In this document: one piece after another, positions 21,023 through 33,528 of the stretch | Layout of the letters: the number at the start of each line of letters is the position of its first letter | How positions within the stretch are numbered: the first letter of the stretch is position 1 | Assembly: GCA_030770545.1 (NCBI GenBank) | Contig: CM061091.1 | Location: forward strand, 2,486,501 to 2,550,500 | DNA length: 64,000 nucleotides | Source of the DNA: Macropodus opercularis | Taxonomy: Eukaryota > Chordata > Actinopteri > Anabantiformes > Osphronemidae | Direction of reading: 5' to 3' | Translations under genes and position numbers: made by a program | The notes under the pieces: generated by a model | Told to the model about the DNA's origin: nothing | The model's database searches: none | Seen by the model: only the letters and a program-made list of their open reading frames with translations

Positions 21023-23204
21023 GTAAGTGCACACATTCACACACACTGTAGCTAGTAAACAAAAATCTGAATTACTGACGGAATAAATTCATAGCTATTC
21101 ATTTGTATCTTTTCATTGAATGTCTGCGTCTACACACGCATGCAGATAAAACATGCTTGACTCCAGACGGGGGAATAAAGCAGATAACCTGACATTTTGA
21201 GGTGCAACAAGAAGCCAGTCAGGAGCCTGTTTGATGCAGAGTGCTTGTTTATTCTGTGATTTAATTGGCTCAAGCTCACAGCGTACGGTGGCCGGCAAGG
21301 ACAAACTCTGAGAACTCGCAGGAAGCAAAAACGGTGTGATCTGCACCGTGTAAGAGGTGGAATATGTCCACCTGAATTATTTACATCAGATTATATAAAT
21401 AGGCAGCGTTTGCACAAACACACTGCAACAGGCCTCAAACAAAATGCTTTCTGTGGGTCACTCAGATTCAAGCAAGGGCTTTTTTGGCTTTCTTGGTGAG
21501 GTCTTGTGTCACAGAGGCCCACCGCTGTCTGCTGTGAGTGGACTCTAAGACTGTTAGCATTTGTGCCATGTTGTCATTGCGGTGCATGAACACTTTGTCC
21601 ACATTAGGGTACGATCTTTATTTATTTATTAGACCAGTTACTAAGCGTTGCTCTTGTCTGATGTGGTTACACTCTGCCTCTCATTAGTGGGTCAGAGCAC
21701 ACACTCATCACACACTGTGCTTTATGTGTGAACAAATATTAACAGAGCTGAAGTTTGCTTTGTGCCTTCTCCCAATTAGAGCTGCTGTTTTTATAAAGTG
21801 TTTGAGATTGGCTGGTTCCTAGTAGATGAACAGTGTAGTTAACTGTTGAAAAGTAAAAAGTTAAGCACAGTCAAATAGTGATGCAAAAACTTTCCCAGAG
21901 TAATGACTGTCTGGTATCGTCATTGGCATTACAGTGGACGTGTCTGTTTTATGTTGGAGATTTTAATTCTTGCTAGATGCATGTTTTTCACTGTAAGGCT
22001 CTGTAGCTTTTTACATTGTACACAGGCAGCAAATTAAAACAATAAAATTTTATTTTTCAACTTAGCGTTATTTTAATTATAGTATGCCACACAACAAATC
22101 ACTCATTAATGTAATTATGCCTGTACTAACATCATGTGCAAATTTCATAAGTGCACCTGCAGTTGCTGTAATAGACAGATTTGACAGTGATGTAAATCCA
22201 TCCAGTAAAGATTTCGGCAGTAACGTCTCTGCAAACTGCAAAGCTTTACTGTGGGGAAACCGTTTATTGTGCCACTGTGTTGTTCTGGGATTACTCAGAT
22301 GTGAACAAGGCTGCCAACACAGTGAGGCTCAGTGTTTTGAATAGGGAAAAGGAGACGAGGTCACCCGGCAGTTTATGTTACGTCAGTCTATTTTAATGGT
22401 TGGCAAAGAAACAAACAAATCAGATCAAATGCTTCAATATGAGGTTAATGCATGGCCGACAGCACAGGATTCACCAAAACATAAGTTTGGTGTATTTTTG
22501 TTACTCAAGCCGACTAGTGCCGACTATGCTAGGTTCCCTGTCAGTCTTAGTGGTCTATCCCACTCCTTTCACTTTAGTGTTGACCGTGAGTGAAGTTCAG
22601 CTTCAGAAGCAACGAAGCAATTTTACATGAACTTTTTTCCTGTGGAAAAATTGAGACACAAAGTGAGGAAAGGGTGGATGCAGCTGATCCTCGGGGGGGA
22701 ATAGTTAAGTTCGTGAAATTGTCTCATCATCTGTCATCTGTCGACAGTCTGGTGCTATTCCAGGAGATGACAAACAAGAATAGATTGTGCACGATGTTTG
22801 TCTTGTGCCTTCACATTGTCATGCTAAAAATTGCTGTTGTAGTAAAAGGACATATTACGACTCAGATAGTGAAATTGAAAATAGTATTTTCTTGCTTACG
22901 CTAATTAAAGAAAATCTGTAACGCGGCGTGTCCTTAGGGTGCAGTTAAACGCTCTGATGCGTTGAAACCATTTAACAAATAATCGATCAATAATGGTTTT
23001 TGTCTATGTTATGAACTGCTGTTTTATTCCCTCCCCACTGCGACAGTTACTGGAGGTGAAGCTCCTGCAGGAAGGGGACGTGTTGATGGTGCAGGGCCTC
23101 TCAGTAGATATGTGTTTGGATAAATACATTAGGCTGTTTCCTGGCTTCCACAGAGCCTGCACTGTTTTACCCTGTCATTCTACAACTCGGAGTGGGATCC
23201 CTGG

Positions 23205-23245
23205 GAACACACACATGCGCACACACACACACACACCCACCCCCA

Positions 23246-23296
<51 letters not shown>

Positions 23297-23300
23297 ACAC
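23205..23300 (+). repeat. Compound microsatellite: (AC)n - C35 - (AC)n
   Basis: AC units precede and follow an uninterrupted 35-base C run at 23,248-23,282. Homopolymers this long are often mis-assembled, so the length is uncertain. Confidence 0.9.
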
Positions 23301-25202
23301 TGTGTTTAAGTGCTTATAGAATACATGCTCTGTTCTGGGAAAGTAAAGGCTTGTTTAGATTTGAGACATAATGAATCTGACTTGCTCTGGGTTCCTCCCT
23401 CACTGCATTTACAGTAGTTGGGCATAAATAAAGTTGTAGCTTCACTGAAAGCACAGAGGGGGAAAAAAAAGCTGAAGTGAGGGGGTTGCCCGCCTTTTGA
23501 AATACAATCCCTGCTGTAATGTGTTCCCTCTAGACAGAATATTTAGATTTCTGTGATGGGGGAAGCAGCGGCTTTTGTGCGGTGTCGAAGGTATCGCTCT
23601 CTAGACCTCAAGTGAATACATGCATGTTAACACACATGCACAGCCCGACTGACAAACACACACAGTGGCAGTTACAAGCTAATGCTGTGGAACGTGACCC
23701 TGAAGTCAAAGCGGGCTTTCTGCAGAGCATGAGATGTCTCGCTCTGTCTGTAAGTGAGCAGCAGACTCGGTCCGGCCCTGTTTGTGTCTGGTTTATTTTT
23801 CTGTGCCGTCTGCGTGTGTGTTTTCTTTTTTTTTTTCCTTTTTCCTCAGAGCCTTGGTTGTCGTCGTTTCATGAAATGAAATGCTCAGCAACTTGGAACA
23901 TATGCTTCGAGTTGGGACACTAATGGCTTTGAATCCAATTTGAGCAGGATCGGGGCCAGACTGCAGGGAGGCCCGACACACAGACGCAGACAGACAAAGT
24001 GATAGAGTTGGAACTAAAAGGATCCTGGACAGTAATTCTGAGTGTGTTTTAAGATGTTAAGCTCGTAAATAGATTCAAAAATTCTTTTTTTAAAGTCTGC
24101 GTGTGAAGCAACATTCCATAGCAAGTTTGGATGAACACAGCTGATCGTAATAACGTTACATTTAATTCGCTTTAATTTTAACACTTGCGGTTTTGTCGTA
24201 GCTCACAGCTTAATTCACAACAACAGTGGCTATAACGCACAAAAACACAGCTGAAGTGTAAAACTGCTCATGTGTCTGGGTGGAAAGTGTGACCAGTTAC
24301 AGGGCCTGTAGTGACAGCTGTATGGGTTGAAATAGTTCAGTGTGGCGGACGAATTAAAAACACTTTCACATAGACTATACACATGCTTTTAACAGCATGT
24401 TTGCGACGCAGCATCCTGCAAAGGTTGTGCATTAAATTATTAATTCATTCATCTGTTGTAGGTCTTGTTTGGATTACTCACTTCAGAACCTTTAGCGCCT
24501 ATTGAGTGTTAATTTATTTCACATCCAATGTGTACATCATGCAAGCCAGCAAAACATGTTGATCCTTCAAAGAAGCATGCTGGGATTTTTATTGATGTAC
24601 CACTGTCGGTGTGTAGGAGAAAGTTGTCTGCCTCTTCTTAAGCAGGACTCTCCAGGTTTCAGTCATTTGTGCACATACGCTCTAGTGTATTCTTTCTGCA
24701 CATTTTAGTTTTTTTGGCTCCAGCTTTTCTTTAACAGTTCGAGTGTTAATTCCAGTGTCTGTCAACGTGGGCTGAGGAGGAGACTCTGGGATCTAGTCTT
24801 TAAGAGGAACTAACCAGACGTGGGTTCTGTATCAAGTGAGATCCTTTTTACAGGACCTTTCCTGAGAATTTATACACATAAGTCATAAAAGGACCAGTTT
24901 CTCTCACACAATCCGTTTTCATGGACTGAATCAATTTTAGTTTTTATTTATTCTAATATTTAAAGGTACCACTGTCACACAGTGAGGCAATATCAGAGTA
25001 TATTATAACTCATGTCATACCAAGTTACCACAGCAGTTTTCTAATGTTTGTTTATTTCATCCGTATTTAGCATTGTTTGAAATGTTGGCTAAAAGCAATC
25101 ACACAATCATTCCATGGCACAAGACCACAATTGTAAACACAAAAGACAAGCCACGTCCTGGCAACTTGGTAGAGATCTGATAGATCTTTTTATATATACT
25201 GT

Positions 25203-25220
25203 ATGTGTGTGTGTGTGTGT
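25203..25220 (+). repeat. (TG)n microsatellite next to a TA-rich tract
   Basis: Short TG repeat preceded by TATATATAC. Confidence 0.85.
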
Positions 25221-27539
25221 ATTGGCTGCAGTGAGGCCGGTAGCAAGTACAGCCCTGTGACAGAGAAAGCTGGTCAAGATGCAAAGATGGTAATTAAACG
25301 GGACATTTCCATTTTCTGTGTTAATAACTGTAGCTTTTCTGCTTGTGTGACTTCATTTTCTATATAAAATTAGCTGCGTCTTTGTCTTCTCTTATGTCAT
25401 GTTGTGGATGAACAGAATGAACAACCTTGTTTACTCCAACCTTTTAGCAGCAAGGGTCGCTTTGAAAACGAACATGCTCGGATAATTGCCAATTTAATTG
25501 TGGAAAAAAATGTACCTGTGAGTTGCAAATAGAAATGCGAACATATTTTAACTCCTTGTGTTGTTTAATTTGGCATTGAAAAGATATGTCACAGTCCCTT
25601 TCCTCACAGTAGGTAGATTTTTAGGTGGAAACAAATGAGAAATTAAACATCCTCCGTTTAAGTGAAGCATTTACTTATTGTTTTACTATTTGTCCATAAG
25701 AGGAATTGACAACACAGGTATAAAAAAATTAAACTTATTAACCTGTTCAATATCGTATTTAAATCCAAATATTTGTTGTAAAATACCAAGAACTAAACAA
25801 AATCTAGTTCGGTCAGTGTTTTACTGCTCAACAATCGGACAACAGCCACTAATAAATACACATACTGCTGTCTTGTTGTTATGAACCGGTAAAGCTCCTG
25901 GATATGTGGTTTGCAGTGTTTGTGTGCAGCTGATTAGGTTAGGCTGCATTAAGCTGAGAGTCCGGATTTGGGGGATAAAGTTGCGTATTCAGCAGCAACG
26001 GCTACACTGTGACATGTCGATTCAGTGTACACAAATTAAAATGAAATACGTCCACGCGTTGCCCCAGCCTCTAATGATAACAGTTGTCTTAGCTTGGTTC
26101 CAGCTTCTATTTCTACCCCACGAATAAGTCAAATGATAAGTAAAGTAACCGGTTTCACGGACCAAACAATAAAGGTCACGATGGGATGTTTGGTGAAAAC
26201 ATTAGTCCCATTTGGCAGAGAGCAAAAATTATTTAATAATGACGTGAAAATGAAATAGCAGTTCAGTCTGATTATCGGGCTCTTGATCGAACTTTTGGGA
26301 GATTCTTAATCAATAGTGCAAACATGTTTTAAATTCAAATTTCTTTTTCTCCAAAACACTTTGTAGGAGCAGCAGGTGAGCTTCGGTGTAGAACAGAGGG
26401 CCCGTCCCTTTCTGTGGCCGTTTGCTTCCATCAGCCTGCTGTTGTTCACCAGTAGTAGAGGGGCTTTTGTAAGAGGAGAACCCTTGATTAGGTTCCCTCT
26501 CCACCCCTGACTTGCTGCTGAAGCTTGACAGGATGGTGGTAGAGGTGATTGTGGTGGTGGTGGTGGGGAGGGGGGGTTAAGTGACAGTTGACATTGCACA
26601 GATCTGCTGTTTTTGAGATTGAAGCCCTTTTGATGTGTCTGAGATTTGGGCCCTGAGCACTTGGAGCCTGGCATCGCAGGGCACAGGCTCCCGGTTATGA
26701 TGTCATTTCCCCCCTGAGTTGAACTGAATGTAAAATGGTCTGAGCCTGCAACTTCTCATCATGACAGGGCTTCCATTCATGCAGTTTAGAATGTTTCCAC
26801 TTTGTCTCCGCTGGTAATCGGTATATTTCTAAAATACATTTGCATCTTCACACTAGATGTTTTTTTTTTTACCAAATGGCACATTCAGACAGTCCTGCTG
26901 TTAATGACTGTTTTAATGTTGCTCTAAGTTGTGTTGTCTGTCTAGGTCAACACTACCCTGCTGGTTTGTTGTTCCTTGTAGTATCTTGGACCCCAAGGCT
27001 ATGCGGTGCCCATCTTTACACCGGTCCGTACATCGGCCCTGCAGCGAAGCGGGCGCATCACAGCAGAATGAAGAGCTGTGCTGTAATGAAAGGCATTAAC
27101 AGAAGCATTTTATTTCCCAGCCCAGTGCTGGAAGGGTTTTCTGCTGCCGATATTCCAGTGTGTGCTTCGTGTGCCATAGACGGGCGATAACGGCTGTATA
27201 TGTAGTAACTGGGGGGGGCTGAGGAGAATGCGCCCTGCCTGAACGAATGAAGCAAAGGGAGTACGCGTATCAAGACAAAAGTCTAGAAGTCTCCTTTTCT
27301 CTAAGATCAATTTTAATTTGCATGTTTTTGCAGAATACTGATTTTTCTTTTTGTGTTTTTTTCTCTCTTGAGAATTTCCATCATTCTGCAGCCTTTTGCT
27401 GTTCGCGCTCTTGCCTCATTGTTCCTGTTGGGTTTTCGTGTTTGCCTGTCTTGTCTCCCACCTTTGCCTCTTTCTCCGCTCCCTTGTGTACCCACCACCT
27501 CCACAGCCCCGGTCTGTTATTCCTGTGTTCATTTTGCTC

Positions 27540-27645
27540 TTCTGAAGTTTATTGAATTAGCGCAGACAGCTGAAATGCAGAAGATAAGAGAGGCGCTCTC
27601 TCTGCTCCTCTCAGAGAAATTGTATTGCACCGTGGACGAGTGAGT
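27540..27645. promoter_or_regulatory. Intronic patch with open frame and donor-like end; enhancer or cryptic exon
   Basis: A compact sequence with GAATTAGCGCAGACAGCTG near 27,554, open on the + strand in one frame, ending GACGA|GTGAGT near 27,641. The best reading is a conserved regulatory patch, since no good acceptor fixes a left border. A cryptic or alternative exon is possible. Confidence 0.2.
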
Positions 27646-29885
27646 GGTGTGTGTTTGTGTGTGTGTCTGCTGGTGGGGGATGGGAACTGAGGCAGAGGTT
27701 ACAGATGGAGGAAATGGTCTGTATTGTGTTTTTAATGGTTGTTTAATAAAGAGTGTGAGCCCAGTGGATTAACAGTAGCTATTTTATCTCTAGTTCAGCT
27801 GTGATTAGCTTTTAAATTTAAAGTTAAAGTAAAAACACATAAACATCAGATTTTCCCAGGTGGCTTTTGTTGTGAATTTCAATGAAATTCTATGAAGACC
27901 TTTATTTACAGCCATCAGTCATCTGCAGTGCACTTTGTTGAACCTGTGTTTTATCTATAGCTCGTCATCTTTCTCAGATTAACCTGCTCACACACATTCC
28001 AGTGACAATGAAACAAACTACTTTATTCATACTGATTATAAAATTGTATTTGGCACTGGCTAATACATAAACATGCATCTGCAATATGAGAACGTTTTAC
28101 AGGCAAATACAATAATCTGTACTTCCTCACATTTGAAGATTATTAAACAAACACATCTTCTAAATGGTTTTCGTACAAGAATTCTTTCTCTTTCTTTCAA
28201 ATTCTTTCTATTTGTCTTCTTTTGAAAACTTGACTTGGTTTGTTCCAACAGAAGCTCCAACATTAGACACTTTTTAATGGCATTTTATTTTCCAAAGTGT
28301 GACAAAAATATTACAAATGTTGAAACTGATAAACTGAATATTTTTATGCCTCAGTTAGGTTCACACCTTTACGTGAATGTGGTCTGTCTGTGCTGGACTG
28401 TTCTGTAGTTAATTTTTTGTAGACATTATTAATACAGAATGAGAGAAACGAGTTTTACAGGGTAGTGTCTGCATATCCAAATTTATCACTTAGGTTTTTA
28501 AATATTGATGTAATGCATTGATGTACTGGCCTGAGTAAGACGTGTTACAGCCCTCACAGGTGGGAGAAGGGAAATTACCTTTGAATTGTCTGAATGTCTC
28601 TGACAGTTTTAGCTTATTTAATGTTTTTCATTAATTTTGTCTTTAATAAAATTAGTGCATTAGCATTAGCATTTCACTTAAAATTAGTGAAAGATCCGTT
28701 TTACATGGATTCCTTTTGTCAGGTGTTGCTTACGCGACTTTATCTCCTGCAGTGATGGACGGTCGTGTTGGGATGGAACTGACATTAACATTTGTTAAGC
28801 TCGTTAAAGTGAGACCGCTTTAGGTTGTTGTGGACTGCGTGTAAACTCGACAGGTTTTCACACAAGAAATATTGCAATCATGCAGTGATTATGTGCTTAG
28901 AGAGCGCAACAAGTCAGAGTGACGACCTTCTTATCTGTTGCGAGTTGTATTACATTTGAAGGAGCGAACTTTGATCCCGTTTGCTTGTGTGTTTTTCCAA
29001 AAGGCCACGGAGCCAAGTGTGTGCATTAAAATAAAGCACTCGCCTACAGACATCAGAGTATCTTCCTTCCCTTTTCTAGCTCTCCCACACTCATTTTCAC
29101 TTCCTTTGCAGTTTCTTTTCTATATGACACAAACAATGTTTTTGTGGGATTTACAGAGGCTGCAGAGTTTTTGCTATTTCTACGGGTGGGGGTTAGTATC
29201 TTGGAAAAAACATTATACACAAAATGATAATGAAGTGTTTAATGTTCAATTCCTGAGCTTTTTTGACTGCTCTGTACCATCTGAATCTGCTATTAAGTGA
29301 ATAAATGACTTCAGATGTTAAAGCAACAAATATTCAAAGTTTTCTGACAAATGTGCAACGAGTAACGAGAGACAGACGAAACTAAGTTGATTCAGTGACG
29401 GGTCAGTAATTTTATGGAAATAACTGGAAAAGAGAAGCAATTTTGAGTTGTAAAAGTGCACTAATGTAGTTTCTAGTTTAAATTATAATATGGAACTTTT
29501 GAGAAGAACATTAAAGCTTGTTTTTTTCTGTTATGTTGCAGCCTTAGGTGGGAAGTTTTTTGCTCAAAAGATCAGACGTTTCTTCATCGAGCAGATATTT
29601 CGGCAGCCACAGACCTCGGTTTTGTGTCAGCTCCAATGTCATGGCGGATTTGAGAGTGTGCTGCTGCCCTCCTCGAGCGCATTAGTATTTCTCATCTCCC
29701 CTACTTTCTTCCCTCAGCAGTGTTCTTTCCCTCTGATGTCACGCCGAAGCTGAGACATGTTAACACGAACCTTCATGCAGTTCAGTCTGTCACTGGAGAA
29801 TATTCTTTTACCTGCTGCTAGAGTGCATGAAGACTTTTCATTTTCACTGTCTCCATTTACAAAAGATCAGAGGCTGAACTACTGA

Positions 29886-29888
<3 letters not shown>

Positions 29889-29943
<55 letters not shown>
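29889..29943 (+). repeat. (TG)n microsatellite, 55 bp
   Basis: Uninterrupted TG repeat in mpped2 intron 1. Confidence 0.95.
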
Positions 29944-29945
<2 letters not shown>

Positions 29946-29997
29946 TACTAATGAACCTCTAGATTGTTATACAGTCATATGTTAACAGCAAAGATAG

Positions 29998-29998
<1 letters not shown>

Positions 29999-30041
<43 letters not shown>
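29999..30041 (+). repeat. (TG)n microsatellite, 43 bp
   Basis: Second TG tract, 55 bp after the first and in the same orientation. Confidence 0.95.
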
Positions 30042-30042
<1 letters not shown>

Positions 30043-30366
30043 TCCAATGCAGCAGCACTATCATGATGAAGCTTTCTTGGCCCAGGCCTGCTCTAATTGA
30101 TAGGGGCTGCTGGTATTTACTTACAATCTCGGGGTGGATTAAATCTCAGAGGGGTGGAGATGGAGGCTGTTTTTCTCTTGGCTTTGTTTCAATATGCATG
30201 CTTTTGGACGGGTGTGTTTTGTCATCTTACATGGTTCTGCGTTTGCCCTTCCTCCATGCCGAGCACCGTCGAGTCTTGTAAAGCTGCACGGAGTCGAGAC
30301 ACCGTAGCACTAAATCTAATCACCTGCTACACTGCAGTGTATTTGCTGCTCTGTTGGCTTATGTTA

Positions 30367-30382
30367 GTGTGTGTGTGTGTGT
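30367..30382 (+). repeat. Short (GT)n tract
   Basis: Eight GT units. Confidence 0.85.
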
Positions 30383-32115
30383 GGAGCACAGAGACTTATT
30401 TACTGCTTACAGTCAATAATGAATATCATACCTATAGCTGATTTTTCATTTTGTCAGTTGTGGTTAGAATGGAGTCCAGGCCTGTTCGGGCCTCTGAGAA
30501 GCGTGGTCTCACTCTGGTGTCATTTTCCAATTGAGACTCTGCAAGAGATATAAATAAGTGACTACTAATAAACGTAGGAAACGACAAGTTAGTCCGGATT
30601 TTAAGGTACGGTGAGTTATCAACAAAAACTCAGTTATTCCGTTCCTGTAGTATATTTTTTTACGACTCCTGAAAGACAGACGGCCACTTGCCGTCACTCT
30701 CGGCTTGTGTGCGGAGTACAGTAACTCGACCCCCTTACCTCTGTTTGGCGCAGGCGGTCGGCTGTGTATTCTGGCCGAAGGAGGTGAATTCTCAGATCTT
30801 TTCGCTTTGTGTAAAACACGAAGACCGTTATCAACAAGAATTATGAATTTGTGGTTTTAAAACGTCACAGAGTTTATATTTGGTGCTTGCTCAGTCACTC
30901 GGTCTGTGTTTCACGGAGTCTAAATTTATTTGGGCTTGAAGCTTCAGTTATAACCGTCGATTACATACTGACAAGTTCTGGAAAATGATTATTGACAGTG
31001 TTTTCAGCTTTAATGTGTGATTTGCTACGACATTATAAATTTATTTGTGTATTTGTTTTTTTAATTGACAGGCTGAGGTGTTTTTTGTGGTAGTATTGTC
31101 AGTATGAATGTGAGTAGTAGCAGAAACAACAGACCTCAACTGAACTCGAAATGCAGCAAGTGACAGCTGCCTTACAGGCTACAGACGGTAGTTACTGGTT
31201 TCAGATGGTTCCTACAATTGGTGGTTAGATTACAGTGATAACAAACAAAGGAAATCCTATATTGCACAACTACTGACATGAGATTGCTTGATGCTCAACT
31301 AATTCAACACCCATGCAAAATAATAATTCAGTAAAATAATAGAAAGCAGTCTCCCAGCTTTGGTGGGGTGATGGTCATACCTTAAAGACACGGGGAGTGT
31401 TTCCAAAGCGGTGGCAGATCATGTTCCAAGTAAATGCTGACACATTAACAACGCGACGTGCAGGAGAGTTGTTGCTCCAACCTTTTTACAACAGCATCAA
31501 CATAAACAGCTTCCCTGGCAAGGAATTATGTGATGGCTGCTAAACTATCTAGCATCTGTAATCTGTTAGTTTTCCAAATTGAAATGAGATTAAATGCTTG
31601 AAAAATGTCCTTCAAATCTTAAGTGATTTTAACCCGTAGCTGGGTTAAAAGCTGACGTGTAACACACCTAGGTGACGGCACTTACTAGCTCCCAGTTGTG
31701 GAGGTGTTTGATGTCTCCGTTTTACGCTGGTGTTGCGTGAAGAAAATGTCCATGTAGAACCAATGATGAGGTCATCACTCACTCCCTAAACCCGGTGGAG
31801 CCTTGGTACAGTTCTGGACTCTTCTGGTCATCATCAAAGACAGAAAGACACAGATTAGACCATCATTGACCAAGTCAAAAATGGAAGAACTCCAGATTCA
31901 TAATAATCTGCTCAGCGTGACACAAAGCAGGAGCGCTTCATAAATAACCTAAACCAAATGCAATTTCTTCTTCTTTCCAGTGAATTTCTTTTTTGTTTGT
32001 CTTTGTCTGCTTGCGTGTTGATGATTTCTTTAGTGTAAAACCTTCAGATTTGATCTGCTTTGGAGGCTGTTTCCGTGTCATGTTTGTACATGCACACAAG
32101 TTAACTGCGTGCATC

Positions 32116-32136
32116 TGTGTGTGTGTGTGTGTGTGT
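32116..32136 (+). repeat. (TG)n microsatellite
   Basis: About ten TG units in mpped2 intron 1. Confidence 0.9.
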
Positions 32137-33346
32137 CAGGATGGAGATTGCTGCGTTGATTATGTTTCTGATGTTTTCGACAGAGTGACATCCCGTCTAA
32201 TGAAATAATGGTCTAGTAGCAGAGTGCTGGAGGATTGCACATTGTAGACTTCAATTACAGAGATTTTTTTTCCTTTTTGCGCTTTCCTTTCAGTAAAAAA
32301 TACAGGTTTTTCTTCCCTTTTAACAGACGTGCCTACATTGAACAAAAAGGCTGAATAAAAGGCTTTTTCCAGCCAGACTTGGGTCTAAGTGTTTTTTCTT
32401 TAGATAATGGATAGAAAAGACATGGCATCCCTTAATTCACCCTCTCCTTAGCCAATCAGATGCCACAAAACACCCATTGCCCTTGTGTGCACAAATCATC
32501 CAAAGCACTGGTTGTTTTCCAGCACAGTCTACACATTTTTCACTGCTGTAATGTCCTCTGTTTTCTTTGAGATGCATTTTGCTCTGCTGCATGCGTTATA
32601 CTGCAGGCCGTGTAATTTATTTTCCACAACAAATGATCTTTTTAAGGTTCTAATTCTCAGCTGTGCCCCTTCTGCTGTCTGGAATGGAATTAGCATACAT
32701 TTCCTAAAAATATGCTTCCGTATCAAGTACACCTTTTAAAATATCACAAAGATGATAAAGGGCTCGCTTTTTGAGGTGTAGTGCTTTTGTTTTTTAACCA
32801 AATGCTCAAAACTAAAAAAAAAAAAGACTAAATAAAGCCAAGGGCAAGCATATTGTACATTTTCACAATTTGCATAATTGCTTGAGTTTGGTTCATTCGT
32901 TGGTTAGTATGGTTAAAGTGCATCGCTTTTTAAAGAGCTGTAAGCAGACAGTAGAGATTATGTTTAAGCTTGGAGTGAAGACATTGTTTGCTTGTAGTAA
33001 AGTGAAGACCTCATGGATTGAAAATGTTCTAATTTGATATCATTGTCAGTGTTTAATCTGCAGTCTTTTTTTTATTGGTTAATGAGATATGGTTGAATGA
33101 GAGTTTTGTGTGTCAACCGTACTCAAAGGTGACTTGAAATTCGCTGTAGTTGTTGAGGCATTGTTTTGTCAACAGTGTTTCCAGTAGAGCCTCTTCCTGT
33201 TGACTCAGGTGAATGACGGATTAGAGCAAAATGCAGCGCTGGTGGGAAAATTCTTGCTTCAACTCATCTTTCTGTTATGATGTTTACACTGTGCAAAGAT
33301 GTTGTCTAAGTTTCCAGTGCCACTCTGAACAACTCTGTCATTTCAG

Positions 33347-33528
33347 GGTGGATCCCATTCCGTATGACACTCCCAAACCGGCGGGACACACCAGGTTTGT
33401 GTGTGTATCGGACACACACTCGCGTACAGACGGCATCCAGATGCCCTATGGTGACGTGCTGCTGCACATGGGTGACTTCACAGAACTGGGCCTACCCTCC
33501 GAAGTTAAGAAGTTCAACGACTGGCTAG
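33347..33528 (+). CDS. mpped2: mpped2 coding exon 2 (residues 38-99): first metal-binding motifs
   Basis: The acceptor CTGTCATTTCAG precedes 33,347; the first G completes Met38. The exon encodes VDPIPYDTPKPAGHTRF and then the first metallophosphoesterase motif, S59-D60-T61-H62 (D-x-H), followed by G80-D81 in LLHMGDFTEL and ELGLPSEVKKFNDWL. D60, H62 and D81 correspond to D65, H67 and D86 of the mammalian protein, ligands of the dinuclear metal centre. Met79 replaces the Thr I recall in mammalian MPPED2 and Ala in MPPED1, directly beside the GD motif. The donor is CTAG|GTATGA. Intron 2 is 4,351 bp, phase 1. Confidence 0.96.

Larger units (their letters stand above)
21023..33346 (+). other. mpped2: mpped2 intron 1
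   Basis: 12,324 bp from GTAAGT to CATTTCAG, phase 2. It holds a 35-base C homopolymer flanked by CA repeats (23,205-23,300), two long GT microsatellites close together (29,889-30,041) and an enhancer-like patch ending in a donor-like site near 27,640. No nested gene was recognised. GC-rich patches at 26,950-27,240 and 27,540-27,645 are the most interesting for regulation. Confidence 0.85.
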
